A stretch of DNA of 64,000 bases, from NCBI GenBank assembly GCA_002104985.1, contig MCGO01000114.1:1-64000 (forward strand), in the 5' to 3' direction. The position numbers and the translations under genes are program-made. Positions 52,992 to 64,000 of this stretch are shown piece by piece. The notes beneath the pieces are model-generated. The model did not search any database and was not told the origin of the DNA. It saw nothing but the letters and a program-made list of their open reading frames with translations. The DNA comes from Rhizoclosmatium globosum. Its lineage: Eukaryota; Chytridiomycota; Chytridiomycetes; Chytridiales; Chytriomycetaceae. The first letter of the stretch is position 1; each line of letters begins with the position of its first letter.

Positions 52992-55569
52992 TCACACATA
53001 CTGATTAAGCTTCAACTTCTCCACCATACCTCCAAACCGCTGCTTAAACATTCCTTCGCCGCACACAACCGAATCCACCCACATCGCAGTCTGAACCCAC
53101 TCTTTCGCGGAACCAAACTCTCCAAACGAAGAATACGCAGAAGCAATTTGGAGAATGGAGCAAGTGCCTGTATGCCACTCTGCCAGTGGAGCATTCTCGA
53201 TTGGAAGCGTATCGCGGTCTTTGTGCGTTGCTTCGGAGGTATTCTTCTTTGCAGTACGAATCACAACTCCTAACGCTTCAATCGCTTTCTTTTCCATCGC
53301 GATGACTCGAGAATACGTTTTCTTGACTTCTTGTGGGGTCTTTGAACTGAGAGCGAGAACTCCGAGTGCAAAGGATTCTGCTTGGTAAAGAAAAAACATT
53401 TCGGGACGGAACGCGGTGCGGTTGGGGGAATACGTTGTCATCAGTTTTGCAATCAATGATTCGGTGAGAGAGATGAAACGATTGAGTTCGGGAACTGAGG
53501 ATGTGTATGAGACTCGTGGAATCGCTGACCATTCTTTGACGAGGTTTGCTCTGGCTTTCAAGGCCTTTTCACCATCAGCACGATCCAAGGTACAAAGTTC
53601 GCAGGTACAAGCAACACCAAGATGATATTTGAGCTGGTCTTGCCGTTCATAGAAGGAGCTGGAATTAACCTTGTACGAAATCAATACTTCTGAACCTTTT
53701 GGAATTTCTTGCAAAGCACGCACGATTTGGAAATCCCCGAGTGTTTGCTGGTGAAACAGTAAGTCTGTGAACAATTAGAACGTGTCCAAACTTACCCACG
53801 TTGAGTTATGCAAACACGAATGGTTAATCAAAGAAGTCTGCAAAAACAGAGCAGTTGGAGAATCCTCCTCGTTTTCCTCAGGTCCTTTCCCAAACTTGAA
53901 ACCCACAATATCCATGCCAGCGCTCGAGAAAGAATTATACGACGTCACTTGCTCCAACTTCCCTGCATCAATAGGACGCCAAGATTCTTCAACTGCATCA
54001 CTTCGAATCAAAGGATACTCGTCTGGAGTCACGCCTTCAGGTCCCGCGTACAATCCATACACAAACTTCCCCAACACTGGCTCTTCAATCAACCGATACA
54101 CCAACTGCCGTCTCATAACAACATGTGTCCCCTTCGACATCCGTTTCCTCATCAAATCCATTTCAATCATCGTAACAGAAGGCGGTAAGTCTTCCGGGTA
54201 CGCGATCGCAGCCGCTTTGACGGCCAACAGAAGTTCCCCAGGTTTCACAGTACGCGTGCTACGGAGTCCGCGGCCACCGCCTTTTGTAGGTGTGTGGAAT
54301 ACTTGGACGGGACCAATGAAGTCGGCAACGTCGAGACGCGCGCGAGGTTGTTGGGAGGCTTGGAATAGGGATTGGAGATTGTAGTCGCCGGTTTTGGATT
54401 CATGGATTCTGAGGAAGGAGGACTGGAGGCCGTGCATGCGTCGGTAGAGTTTGGAAACTGGGTGATTACTTGTTGGAAGGCGAGGTGTGCAGAAGACCAA
54501 CGGCGCAGAGAGTATAAGCTGTAGCTTTGCGGAACATTGCTTTTTGGAGGTGTGTTGGGTTGATTTGCGGGGGACAGACAGAAGTTGGATTGCTTGTTCT
54601 GCGTCTCTTAGGGCAGAGGTATACCGTTCTAACTTCAAGTAAGCTTGGGAACGGTTGAGAAACAACAGGTATAGATCGAGGTCGGACGAGTTTTGCTTCA
54701 TTCCTTTAGAGTAAGCATACATGGCGGCAGATATTCCTTCTTGCCCATATGCTGCATTAATGATTATAAATAGAATGAAAAGATGAAAGTGGTTGGTAAG
54801 TAGAAACCTTATTGCCCAAATCCTTCCATTCACTCAAACCCCTGATTTCTTGGATGGGAGGTCTCCAAGTCGAATTCCCCAGTTCCACGTTATCTTCTTT
54901 AATATAGGATCATCTTGATCAATGTATACAATATCGGTCGGTGAATCAACGCGTACAAGTGGTGTAGTTCCTTGAGCCGGCATTTTGACAAACGGTTCCT
55001 TGATGGCGAGAATCTGATCCACGGGAAAACAAGATCATAATGACTCTGTGTTGGATATCCCAGGGACAGAGGTACAGTCGGTGTGTTGTAGAATCCGGCG
55101 TTCAATGCAGCACCACATGGAGTTGCAATCACCAGTGTAACACCTATTTTTACAGACGCAGAAGTAGCGATTCGACAGAGAAGGAATCTGCCGCGATGAT
55201 GGAATCGTGTTTTCTAAAAAGGGGATGGATGGACAGGTTGATGTGACGCGGGAGACCAGAACAAACAAAGAAAACCAACCATGTCCGCCACGTCGATCCG
55301 AGTCAAACCATCGATTGTTTCTGCCTTTGAAAACACGCGATTCTCACCAACAAACGACTGCATCAGCGCGTGCCCTTTCCCTTCCATTTCACCGCTTTTG
55401 ATTGACGCCATTCGATTCGCAACTTCAGTTTGACGGACAAGCTCCACGGGCGAGTAGAACATCGCCGAACGAGTGGAAGCGAAGGCATTTTGCTCGTGCG
55501 CTCGAACGTGGCTTTGATGCTTTCGAATTGGGCGATGAGCTCGCTTTCTTCCTCCGAATCAGACAACAT
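52992..55569 (-). CDS. TPR-SET domain protein, possible lysine methyltransferase, frame broken
   Basis: Order: an acidic start MLSDSEEESELIAQFES; a region with VELVRQTEVANRMASI and PSLSLG...QILAIKEPF and RVDSPTDIV, typical of fungal TPR-SET proteins; TPR helices (NRSQAYLKLERYTSALRDAE); a SET domain with GRGLRSTRTVKPGELLLAV, the NHSC motif (LINHSCLHNSTW) and EVLISY; a post-SET CTCELC; and a helical C-terminus. The architecture is that of SMYD-like fungal methyltransferases; histone or other targets are unknown. The frame breaks near 55490, 55030, 54865, 54842 and 53803 each by one missing base, several in GGG, CCC or AAA runs next to splice sites. Start at the ATG 55569; a start at 55462 (MFYSPVEL) would avoid the first break. 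Confidence 0.75.
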
Positions 55570-55639
55570 TTGAATGAGAATTTTGTAGGGGAATTTTGTT
55601 TGAGAATCGGAATACTCTGTCTCATATTTATACATTATT

Positions 55640-57138
55640 CTATTCACCAACGTTGGTACACTCATCCTTTGTCGTTCTTGGGTCTGGCAACAGAAAGGCA
55701 ATCATCGTGGACACAACCATGACACATCCAAACAACACTGTCTGCCACATCCAACCTACACTTTGATATACAAAAGAACCAACGACGGGCTAGAAGAGTC
55801 ATGGTAAATGAACGCGCCTCAGAAATACAACGTACAGGAAACTCACCCCAACACAAATCCCAATCGCAAAAACGATAGAACTCAACGAATACCCCATCGT
55901 ATGATATTCCTGTGGAATCGATGCCGCAATCCCAGGACTCACAGGCGCCAATCCAATCCCAAACGACAATCCAGTAACCACAAGCACACAACAAATCCAA
56001 GCAACATGATCCGGCCCGGGAACTGCCAACAAAAACATACTGACAGTCGTACACCCCAATCCAACCAAAAAGTCCTCTTGAGTCCAAACGCGTCATACAA
56101 GTAACCCCCTGCAATCCCACCAACAACTTGTGGAATAATAAGCGCGATCCATACGATTCCAATTTGTGTTGAGTCGTACCCGAACTGGGAGTTCAGTTTC
56201 AAGGGAGGGTTGGTTCTATCCCGTTTGTGACTATAGACATTGATGTGTTGAGGAGGAGGATGAGCCAGAGGGTTTTGTATTTGAAGAGGGATTTGAATGA
56301 GGGCGGTGTTGGAGTCGTGGGGATGGATGTAGGGGGTTGGGGCTTGGCAGTATCAGAGGATAAGATTATTGTCGAAGTTTCTAATGGTTGCGGTCGTTTC
56401 TCTGGAATCAGTAATCGGCCAATCAAGTCCAAAGTAATGAGGAATCCACAGAACATGAATGGTGCATAATAATTCAGTTTGAATAATGCTCCGCCTTATG
56501 AAATGGCAGGGGTTAATCAAAATTAGAACAAACGAATTGGGAATACCTATTGGTGGCCCAATCAACAAGCCAGTCGAGAATCCAGCCATCACAATAGACA
56601 TGGCTTTCCCCATATTCGATTCATCGTCTTGATATGCGTCGGCAATCCTTTAGTGCAGCATTGAGTAATCAACGAAAACGTGACAATCAATATCATCTGA
56701 TTCATCATCTTACTCACACACTCATTCCAAGCACCCACACACCGTTACATGCAAAGCCTTCAAAGAATCTCGCAACTGCAAACATCCAAAATGTTCGACC
56801 AAGAGCAAATAGGATTGTTGCAAGTCCAAGAGCAAACAGGCTTGAAACCATCAACCATTTCTTGCTCAGTGATGTATGTGAAGACAGGTAGCCAAAGAAG
56901 ATTGATCCTACACAACTCCAGTTCCATAGAGAGCCAAAAGTACACCAATGAAGGATTCAGGTTCACCAATGTCAGCCATAATGAATTGGATGACTGTGTT
57001 GAAGTGGTTAGAACTTAGCACAAGCTCACAATAAGAAAGCAAGGGTTCCTCACTTGGAATGATGATAGCATATGAATTGACATCTGTGATTGCACCGAGC
57101 AGAACGACACCAACAGCAAACTCTCTTGATCCAAACAT
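55640..57138 (-). CDS. Major facilitator superfamily transporter, frame broken
   Basis: The start MFGSREFAVGVVLLGAITD lies in the first membrane span. Later blocks: FIGVLLALYGTGVV, KKWLMVSSLFALGLATILFA, a conserved second-domain loop, LWLILLLNTSMSIV, IGIVWIALIIPQVVGGIAGG, LYDAFGLKR, MFLLAVPG and PGIAASIPQEYHTMGYSLSS, ending with VLFGCVMVVSTMIAFLLP. About twelve spans can be counted, in the style of fungal drug/H+ antiporters (DHA1/MdfA-like); the substrate is unknown. Breaks near 56915, 56200 and 56068 are one missing base each. The stop is at 55640, 70 bp upstream of the TPR-SET start on the same strand. Confidence 0.8.
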
Positions 57139-57173
57139 TCTTTCTTTTTTCTGAAAGTATTCAACTCTCCCAA
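57139..57173. promoter_or_regulatory. 35-bp gap between divergent MFS and methyltransferase starts
   Basis: Only 35 bp lie between the two start codons, with a T-rich run. The promoters must extend into the partner genes. Confidence 0.6.
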
Positions 57174-58280
57174 ATGGAACCACCACCACCACCACCACAC
57201 CAGAAACCGCCACCACCAAAAAGGGCAGCCGGCAGAAACAGGGCGTCCGCCAAAGTGCGCTCGAGGGATTCGGCGGCCGAGTTCTCGAAGACGAAGCCCA
57301 GGTCTTCAGCCAAAACGCCTGGGACAACGCCGAATGGACCGACGACGCCGAGGCAAATGCGCGGGAGAAAGTCGGCTTTCAGGCGCAGAATCCGGTGCCG
57401 GTCGATCAGAGAAACGTGTACAGCGAGTGTGCGAATGGTGCGTGTTTCTGGTTGATGGCACCCTTCCTTTTAACTTAAACCCTCTTCGCAATGCATAGAG
57501 TTCTGGGACAAGTTCTACTCAAACCACACAAATAACTTCTTCATGGACCGCCACTGGCTCCGTCAGGAATTCCCAGAACTCTTCAAACCAATCGACGGCT
57601 CCTCTTCAACCAACCCAGACGGATCCCGAAAAACAGTCTTTGAAATCGGTTGTGGCGCTGGAAACACTGCGTTCCCGCTTCTCGCGGAAGATCCCTCCAT
57701 GTTCGTCTATGCCGCCGATTTCAGTTCCACAGCAGTGGACGTGGTGAAAAAGAATCCGGCGTATGACGAGTCTCAGTGTAAAGCATTTGTGTACGATGTT
57801 ACTTCGAAAGCGGGTGTTCCCCCAGAGATACCGCCTGGCTCAGTGGATATCTGTGTGTGTATCTTTGTGCTCAGTGCTCTCAACCCACGCGATTGGGAAC
57901 AAGCTGCATCAAATATTTATAATATCTTGAAACCTGGTGGAATCTGTTTGTTCAGGGACTATGGACGGTACGATATGGCGCAGCTTCGTTTCAAAAAGGG
58001 ACGTCTCCTTGATGACAACTTTTATATTCGTGGTGACGGAACGCAAGTCTATTTCTTTACTCAAGACGAAGTCGCAAAGTTCTTTGGACGGTTCGAGGTT
58101 GTTCAGAATGTCGTGGATCGAAGATTGTTGGTCAATCGGTCACGGCAGATTAAAATGTATCGTGTCTGGATGCAGGGAAAGTTTAGGAAACCGTTGGTTG
58201 AATCTATAGAGCTGTCGTCTGTTTCCAATCAAAACGTTGAGGGGGATGATTTTGAGGCTAAGGAGACGTATGCAAGCTGA
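57174..58280 (+). CDS. tRNA m3C32 methyltransferase, METTL2/Trm140 type
   Basis: Exons 57174-57437 and 57499-58280. After a Pro-rich start (MEPPPPPPHQK) the frame breaks at a run of five A (57218-57222); a sixth A would lead into FGGRVLEDEAQVFSQNAWDN and give 348 residues. Family marks are NAWDNAEW, FWDKFYSNHTNNFFMDRHWL, the SAM-binding VFEIGCGAGN and YAADFSS, and the end KMYRVWMQGKF. Relatives methylate C32 to m3C in tRNA-Thr and some tRNA-Arg/Ser. The first reading frame alone would stop before the catalytic domain, so the missing A matters for gene calling. Head to head with the MFS gene. Confidence 0.88.
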
Positions 58281-58376
58281 TAAATAAATATGATAGATTG
58301 CTCAAATTCTTGGAGTGAGCAAAAGCGAAGAATATCAAGTAGGAATCAAAAGCTTGAGGCCAAAAAAAACAAAACT

Positions 58377-58447
58377 GCACACCCCAGGAATCGAACCTGG
58401 ATTTGCTCGGCCACAACGAGCTGTACTAACCGTTATACGAGGTATGC
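58377..58447 (-). tRNA. tRNA-His (anticodon GTG)
   Basis: The minus strand folds as a 71-nt cloverleaf. The acceptor arms GCATACC and GGTGTGC pair (one G-U). The anticodon stem GCTCG/CGAGC encloses the loop TTGTGGC with anticodon GTG. The T arm holds GGTTCGAATCC. No intron and no encoded CCA. Confidence 0.93.
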
Positions 58448-58548
58448 TGGTGGTGAAGTTCCGTGAAAATTGCAACTATTAACGCCAAAAAATAGTTCAA
58501 TAAACGATATTCATGAATGAAGTATTCATTTATCCCATTGAAAGAATT

Positions 58549-59698
58549 TTATTTAGTAAGAAGACACCGAAGAACAGTTGTCATTGAAACAACATCCTTC
58601 ACAGCCCCGTCTCCATCAACCACCCATACACGGTGAATCGCTCCATGAATCATTGCTTCCACAGTCTCTCGAAGCGTTGAGTTCAACCTCACTGTCACGT
58701 TCTTAGGCTTCAGCTGGTTGATTGAATCCACTTGATGGATTTTGCAGAGAAGAGATTCAACTGTTGGATCAGACGCAAGTATTTGAAGTGAAAGTGAGCG
58801 TAGATCTGATAGGGAGAGTGTAGCCAGAATGTAAGGTTTCGAGTGCGAGACGTTGCAGGAATCACAGCGACGGCGTGTAAATTGTTTGAAGCCATGAATC
58901 GCAGTGCATCTGAGCTTTTCATAGTTGGTTCCACGCTTATCACCATCGATGCGTTTTCAGCGGGGACTCCCGCGTCGTCATCGTTTGGAAATACGATTGA
59001 TAAGTCAATGAGCGTCTTTTCAGCCTTTTCCTGTTATACCATTCAGATTCACAAACTAACTTTTAAACGCGTGTTTAACATACCTGTAGATATGGATCCT
59101 TATCAAACCTTTTGTACAAATACTTGACCAAATCAAGTTGTGAACAGACATGATATTCCCATTCGCCACCACCTTCCACTTCAACAGGAACCAACAATCG
59201 ATGCACACCTTTCGAAAGCGTTTCCATCGCGTCACCAATGGTCGAATCACTTCCAGCAACCCATATTCTAGCTCCTTCCGTCGAAAGTCCTAAAGCCTTC
59301 GAAAGGGGATACGAAAGAACTTTTGAAGGATTGTCGCCATTCATAAGAGTCTTTTCAACGTACAATATGATGATATCGAGGATCTGAACCAACGTTAACC
59401 CTATACTACAACTGAGCAAACTTACACTCAAGATCCCAACATAGACTTTCTTTCGGTGTGAATCTTCAACACCGAACTCTGCATGTTCAGGATCATTTGA
59501 ATAGATTGGCACAGCTGCGATACGCGTTAGTATTGATTGTAACAATGTCGATGCCATACATAAAACTTTATGTTTCGACAATGCTTTTAACGCATCGGCG
59601 ATCGTATCTGTCTCTGACAAGTGAACCATTTCGCGTTTGGCATCGATTGCTTTTTGCAGAGGAGTCGCAAGGACTGAGTTTAGGCTTTTGCGTGACAT
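58549..59698 (-). CDS. CBS-domain protein, AMPK-gamma-like layout
   Basis: The start is MSRKSLNSVLATPLQ. Introns are seen after HKVL (branch site CTAAC, acceptor TCGCAG; spliced text VLSVPIYS), after VGILS, and after KDPYLQ. Four CBS-type repeats can be traced: SETDTIADALKALSKHKVL; STIGDAMETLSKGVHRLLV; SSDALRFMASNNLHAVAV; and LRETVEAMIHGAIHRVWVVD, giving two Bateman modules. CBS pairs bind adenine nucleotides and sense energy state, as in Snf4. Whether this is the true AMPK gamma subunit or a relative is open. One base is missing at an AAA run near 58838 (RTR, then KPYILATLSLSDL). Confidence 0.78.
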
Positions 59699-60305
59699 GT
59701 GCGGTTGAAGTTCTAGAAGACTTGTTTAAAGTGAGTCAACAAGAAGAATGGAATTATGCTCATTATAGCCCCTAAATAAAACAAGAATTATAATGTTAAT
59801 TTTTGTTTCGGGTTCATGGAGAAGGATGAAGATTGAATTGAATGAATTACCAAGTTTCTTCAAACGAAACTCCAAGTTTCACTCAACAACTTTTGCCAGC
59901 TGTTCCTCCCAAAGTCACAAGCTGTAGTTTATGCACTAAGGAGTGAGATACTGCCTTGCCACTGTTGTACTCTCTCCGTCCGCCTTAAGCCCCTTTCGCA
60001 TCCAACTCCACATCCACCACTCACAAACGCCAACCAAAACGTGGTTTCTACGAGGATCGAACTCGTGACCTCTCCCGTGTGAAGGGAACGTGATAACCAC
60101 TACACTAAGAAACACACGTTCACCTGACAAGATCAACACTCTTTGTAACTGATCACTCACGCTAATTTGCTGTGAAAATGCCATTTCTATGAACTCCAAG
60201 CGATGCGCAATAATATATTTATTTATCTCCAAAACGGTTTGTAAACAAAAAAAGACGAGAATGAAAAGACGGCGGGCAAAATCCCCCCAAACAGCAAGCC
60301 TGCCC
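59699..60305. other. Intergenic region with tRNA-Val
   Basis: About 600 bp between the CBS gene and the ISWI 3' end. It contains tRNA-Val and no protein gene that I can support. Confidence 0.5.
60043..60113 (-). tRNA. tRNA-Val (anticodon CAC)
   Basis: The minus strand folds as a cloverleaf. The acceptor begins GTTTCTT and pairs with AGAAAC for six of seven positions. The D arm has GTGTAGTGGTTATCAC. The anticodon stem CCC/GGG region encloses TTCACAC with anticodon CAC. The T arm has GAGTTCGATCCTC. No intron is seen. Confidence 0.9.
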
Positions 60306-63300
60306 TCACGCCACCACCTTCTTCTTACGTCCACGTTTGCTTGGCTCGCCTCTTTCCTCAAAGTCTTCAACAGCTGCACGCTTTTCACCTGCAGGTGCAC
60401 CATTCGCAGCCTCCTCGTCTTTTTGCAAGATTCCAATGAGAGTAGCACATCGTTTGCTCAGTTCCTAGTCATTTGATGTGATCAGTATTGAGAAATATGA
60501 TACTTCAAAAGACTTACCACCGCAGTACGCGACTTGATGAACCAATCAAATCTGAAGAGTGGGGACTGCTTGATATCCTCCTTCATCCGTTCATACACGT
60601 CTTCGCTTGCGTATCCATACTTCTCGAGGCAAACAAGCTAGCCGAGAAGATTAAATAAACGCGTGAGAATGAGAAAGAACTAACCATAAATCGATCCTCA
60701 TCCTCAGTAAAGTTCTTTCCCTTACTTTGTCCATAGTGCAAATGCAATTGCTGTAGGGGCATCTTCAAATCCTTCAATCGATTGGTCAGAGTTTCCTGAA
60801 TCTTGACTTGGTTCGCAATTCGGGTTTCTCCACGTTCAATCATTTGGATGTATTTCTCCCAGTCTTGAATGACCTTATAATGCTCCCAAAAGACGGCAGC
60901 ATATGCTTTGACTTCCTCAGGCGTCTTGCCCTCGATGTCATGCGAAATAGCTTCGATATTGTGACTAAAAATTTCAATCAACTGACGAATCCTTGAGTAT
61001 GAAACTCACCGGCCAAACTTTTCATTAGATCTGATGAATGACATAAAATCTTTTTTGGACCATGACTCAAAGGACTGTTTCCGAAAAGAGCCAACGTCAG
61101 AGGTGCTTGATGAATTCAAACCACTTACGTTCTTCAACAATTCGTTCTTCACTTCGACCAAGTCTTCCGACAACTCTTCCGCTGAACAAAATCGTGTTAG
61201 CATTGAAGCGATTTGGAACATGCCTCACCATTATCAATCTTTTCCTGCATTTCCGCTCTCTCCCTCTCCAACGCTTCATCATCTTCTTCTGGCACCGCCG
61301 GGTTAGGCGCTCGCTTCACAGCTTGGTGTCCAGCCTCCTTCAACTTGAAATAAGCTTCTTTTTCAAGCAACTCAACAAGATCTTGAGGGAAAAACTGCCA
61401 ATCATTGACAGTCAGCATTTTGAGTGCGCGAACTGGACGACCGAGTGGTTTTGAGCCTGTGTTTAGAGTCTTGCGGTAGTAGTCATCAACAGCGTAGCTT
61501 CCGACTGAAATTTGGGTTAGTTCAGAAAACTGAGTCCGAAAATCAACTCACATTTTCCTCTCTTTTCACGCTTCGCAGGCTCAATCCACATAAATCCAGA
61601 CCCTTCCTTTTTCTAAAAAACCAAAGAACAGCAGTCAATTATCTGTCCAAGAACTAAAATCCGTCACGAACCTGACTGAAATCAGCACCTTCCCACTGAT
61701 ACACGCTGCCACCATCCGAAGAAAAGTTTTGTGCATCATCCAATCCCATATCCTTATATTTCCTGTCAAGTTCAAGCGTCTTTGCCTCACTCCTTTTCAA
61801 AATGTCGTCGATATCATCAGTCGAAATGGTGCTATCGCTTCCTTGGAAGATAGCCTGTGCACCATGTTGAATCATTGCAATCAATTCATCCTTAGACGCA
61901 GCCTGTGCAGCAGCTTTGGCAGCCTGCGCTGCACGTCCTTGTTGAATGACAAGTTGGTCCAAACGCAACTTTTGAGTCGCACGGTCAATGACTTTCTCTT
62001 CAATTGCGTTTTCGGTAATGAAACGGAACACGTTGACTTGCTTCTTTTGACCGATACGGTGTGCTCGGTCTTCGGCTTGTAAGTCGACTTGTGGGTTCCA
62101 GTCGTTGTCATACATGATGACAATGTCAGCTGTGGCGAGGTTGATTCCGAGACCTGATTCAAGGTTAGGATAAGGTGGTGGAAGATGGTATACTCACCTC
62201 CGGCACGGGTAGTCAACAAGAAGATGAACTTTTTCGAATCAGGAGCATTGTATTCATCGATAGACGAGATACGATCTTCATGGGCAGTGTTACCGTCGAT
62301 ACGACAGTAATCAAATCCACGGAATCCACAGTAATCCTCAACTATTAAGTTGCGTGAGACTTCAAGCAAAAATATATACGCGACTTACGAATATCAAGCA
62401 TACGACTCATTTGACTGAAGAGCAAGACACGCGATCCAGACTCCTTGAGACGAATGAGGAGTTTGTCCAAGATGGCCATTTTACCTGGATATGTAGTGTC
62501 AATAGAGGAAGCATAAGGCGCACAAAACATACCAGCATTATAGACCAAGTGTTCGTCAGTTGTGAAAGGAGGTCCAGGTTCAGCACCGTCGAACAAGTAT
62601 GGGTGGTTGCAACATTTACGAAGCTGCATCACAATATTTTGAAGTCTTGTCTTTCCAGCATCTTTTCTTCCTCCCAAACTACCTATTGAGCGACACGAGA
62701 TTGTTTAAGAAATCGATTGGAGAGAGCTTGAGACAAACCGTTGACTGCATCAATGTCCTTCTCCAGAATCTTTTGGTACCATTTACGCTGCATGGTTGAC
62801 ATTCCGACATACAAGTTGGTTCTCTTTTTAGGCAAAAGGATTTTTCGACATCCATTTTGATACGACGAAGCAAGAAGGGCCGAAGTACCTAAATACACGA
62901 ATCAGTATTCCTTTGGAATCAAACCGATCCGTGAATCACCTTGTGCAACTGCTGAACAACTTGATCCTGGTCCCCATCCTGTCCCTTGAACCACTCATCA
63001 AAGTCCTCACTACTACTAAAGATATCGGGCAACAAAAAGTTCAAGAGGGCCCACAACTCGTGCAAGTTGTTTTGAAGAGGAGTTCCCGTAATCAGCAGTC
63101 GGTTACGACAACTGAATTCACGCACGATTTGAGAAAGCGATGAGTTTTCGTTCTTGATACGGTGGGCTTCGTCAATCACGAGACATTCCCATGAGACTCT
63201 TTTGAAAGCACCCTTTTCGAGGAGACACATTTCGTAGGAAGTGACACAGACTTCAAAGTTTCCGGGGAGAAGTGTGTCTCTGATGAGTGGTTGCTGTTGT

Positions 63301-64000
63301 TTAAATGGTAAGTAAACCCGTGGAAAACGAGACAATGCGACGCCGACTCACTCTCGCTTCTTTGTCTCCGTGGAATAAGAAAGGATCGAGCGTTGGAACC
63401 CAACGCTTGATTTCAGACATCCAGTTGTGGAGTGTGGATTTGGGGACAATGATGAGGTGCTTCCCGCAAATTCCTTGAACATGCTTCAAATATCCGAGGA
63501 AAGAAATCGTCTGAAGTGTCTTTCCGAGACCCTGAAGAACATGGCGTTGAGTTGAATTCGTACATTAGTGCGTCCGAAAGTTGTTGGAACATACCATTTC
63601 GTCCGCAAGAATTCCGTTAATACCGTTGTGGTGAAGAGAGACGAGCCAGTTGAGACCTTGGATCTGATAATCACGCATCTTTCCGCCAGCGACATCTGAA
63701 GGGAGGTATTCAGTTGTGGACTTGTCGTTACGCAAAAAGACCCACATGCAGGTGATTCGTCAAAGACATGCAAAGTCTCATCCACTTCAGCTTCATCTTG
63801 CTGCAACAGAGCCTCGTCTTCTTCCTTCTCAGTCATACGGCGACGCGTGCTAAGAAGCAGTGGAATCAGACATACTCCAAGCAGTTTAGAATACATACTT
63901 TCCCTTTTCAGCCTTTTCAGCCTTGTCCGCCTTCTTCTTCTTGTCGTTTGCCGTAGCGACGTTGAGCATTGACACATCCTCGTTTCTCATTTTGCGCAGG
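60306..64000 (-). CDS. ISWI chromatin-remodelling ATPase (partial, runs off right end)
   Basis: ISWI slides and spaces nucleosomes using ATP. The 5' end lies beyond the window: coding continues upstream of [14 protein letters not shown]. Readable parts: [20 protein letters not shown], Walker A split by an intron ([14 protein letters not shown]), the DEAH box ([11 protein letters not shown]), [67 protein letters not shown] and [16 protein letters not shown]; then an autoregulatory region, the HAND domain ([20 protein letters not shown]), SANT ([19 protein letters not shown]) and SLIDE ([18 protein letters not shown] ... [15 protein letters not shown]). It ends RGRKKKVVA. At least ten short introns are present. 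One base is missing in a run of A near 62843 (DVEK, then LLPKKRTNL). Confidence 0.95.

Overview
The window is nuclear DNA of a fungus, most likely an early-diverging zoosporic (chytrid-like) one. What is seen: short GT-AG introns (about 45 to 95 bp, one of 440 bp), many small Zn2Cys6 regulators (a fungal family), and single-copy eukaryotic genes such as eEF2, RER1, TCF25/RQC1, RBM26/27, ISWI and a lysine-pathway type phosphopantetheinyl transferase. A PPP2R3C/FASS-type PP2A subunit, generally missing from Dikarya, argues for an early-diverging lineage. The lineage is an inference.

Layout. 0.4-6.9 kb: a complete Ty1/copia retrotransposon on the minus strand with two apparently identical 540-bp LTRs, a 5-bp target duplication and one intact 1766-codon gag-pol frame whose Gag carries an RRM-like domain. 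7.5-22.5 kb: a same-strand array of seven small paired-zinc-finger (C2H2) transcription factors plus two relics, interrupted by one unrelated gene (11.9-13.8 kb). 19.3-24.6 kb: four copies of a short repeat family, two with a tRNA-like head, so probably a SINE. 24.7-33.9 kb: six small Zn2Cys6 transcription factors. Thus 13 intact regulator genes lie in about 26 kb; two more C2H2 paralogues sit at 41.5 and 47.8 kb.

34-64 kb: a dense housekeeping region: mitochondrial PDK/BCKDK-type kinase, eEF2 (nine exons including apparent 4-nt and 2-nt micro-exons), phosphopantetheinyl transferase, a fungal membrane protein of unknown role, TCF25 and RER1 head to head, PPP2R3C, RBM26/27, a flavin monooxygenase, a TPR-SET protein, an MFS transporter head to head with a tRNA m3C methyltransferase, tRNA-His, a CBS-domain protein, tRNA-Val and an ISWI ATPase that runs off the right end.

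At least fifteen genes-in-place breaks in the unique genes are single-base losses, many in or beside short homopolymers, including one in eEF2, where restoring one base gives the exact family length. I read these mainly as consensus errors, not as a cluster of dead genes. There is no sign of a metabolic gene cluster; the biological theme is local expansion of lineage-specific transcription factors beside a housekeeping block.
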